From Candidatus Schekmanbacteria bacterium GWA2_38_11 (GTDB taxonomy: Bacteria; Schekmanbacteria; GWA2-38-11): 6,645 nucleotides of DNA. Under the pieces are notes generated by a model. It was not told the origin of the DNA. It saw only the letters and a list, made by a program, of their open reading frames with translations, and ran no database searches. How positions within the stretch are numbered: position 1 is the stretch's first letter; each line of letters opens with the position of its first letter. Below, piece by piece: positions 6,471 to 6,645 of the stretch. The translations under genes were made by a program, and so were the position numbers. The stretch spans positions 1-6,645 of the forward strand of contig MGDB01000138.1 of assembly GCA_001790645.1 (NCBI GenBank), read 5' to 3'.

Positions 6471-6634
6471 AAGGTTTTAATTGGTGATGCTGATTCTGTA
6501 ATCAGAGAGTTTTATTTGCAGATATGATACAGACTTGTATTGATAAACCCTTTGATATTAATGAATTAAAAAATTTATTAAAAAACTATCTGTTTAAACC
6601 CATCCAGAAAGAAGCTATTAGTTTTAAGCCATAA
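6471..6634 (+). pseudogene. Remnant of a receiver (response regulator) domain
   Basis: Starting 26 nt after the cyclase stop, 6471-6524 reads KVLIGDADSVIREFYLQ, then I and a stop at 6525-6527. This looks like the first strand and helix of a receiver (compare KILVVDDEEVLRNLL in the upstream gene). A second frame, 6524-6634, reads CIDKPFDINELKNLLKNYLF within a 36-residue ATG-started frame, matching the end of a receiver, where KPF carries the conserved lysine. Only about a dozen bases separate the two parts, whereas an intact domain has about 80 residues between them, including the phosphoacceptor aspartate. No in-frame start codon precedes the first part. The simplest reading is a former response-regulator gene at the end of this operon that suffered an internal deletion and a frameshift. 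The matches are short, so chance cannot be ruled out. The tail 6635-6645 shows nothing. Confidence 0.55.
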
Positions 6635-6645
6635 GGCCAAAGCTT

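Noticed and set aside
6640..6645. HindIII recognition sequence at the exact window end, suggesting a clone boundary
   Set aside because: A single 6-bp match at an arbitrary cut is not evidence. The left end has no such site.

Overview
The window (about 6.6 kb, AT-rich) reads as ordinary chromosomal DNA from a Gram-negative-type bacterium. Strong AGGAGG-type ribosome binding sites, a periplasmic TPR protein, two probable lipoproteins, a Fur-family regulator and a receiver-GGDEF protein fit lineages such as Desulfobacterota, Nitrospirota or a related candidate phylum. The sequence alone does not fix the taxon, and there is no rRNA or tRNA to help.

Layout. The left part is on the minus strand: a complete glutamine-dependent asparagine synthetase (94-1995), a 247-bp gap holding two unrelated C/G-rich palindromes, then a small DUF6599-like lipoprotein (2243-2803). 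A 295-bp divergent intergenic region (2804-3098) carries candidate promoters in both directions. The right part is on the plus strand and looks like one four-gene transcription unit: an exported TPR protein (3099-3863), a lipoprotein with three beta-sandwich repeats (3915-4973), a Fur-family metalloregulator (4985-5428) and a receiver-GGDEF diguanylate cyclase (5467-6444). Gaps between these genes are 51, 11 and 38 nt. The last 200 bp hold what looks like a decayed and internally deleted receiver domain (about 6471-6634).

How the parts may work together. The plus-strand unit pairs two envelope proteins with two regulators, one that probably senses metal and one that makes cyclic di-GMP. An envelope or surface-attachment programme tied to metal supply is a reasonable inference, but no residue proves it. 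The asparagine synthetase may be housekeeping or may amidate a surface sugar. Its neighbours do not decide this.

The least ordinary items are a SmpA/BamE-like module apparently inserted inside the second repeat of the lipoprotein, the collapsed receiver remnant after the cyclase, and the two different REP-like palindromes (one also able to form a G-quadruplex) between the minus-strand genes. No mobile element, CRISPR array or clearly new multi-gene system is visible.
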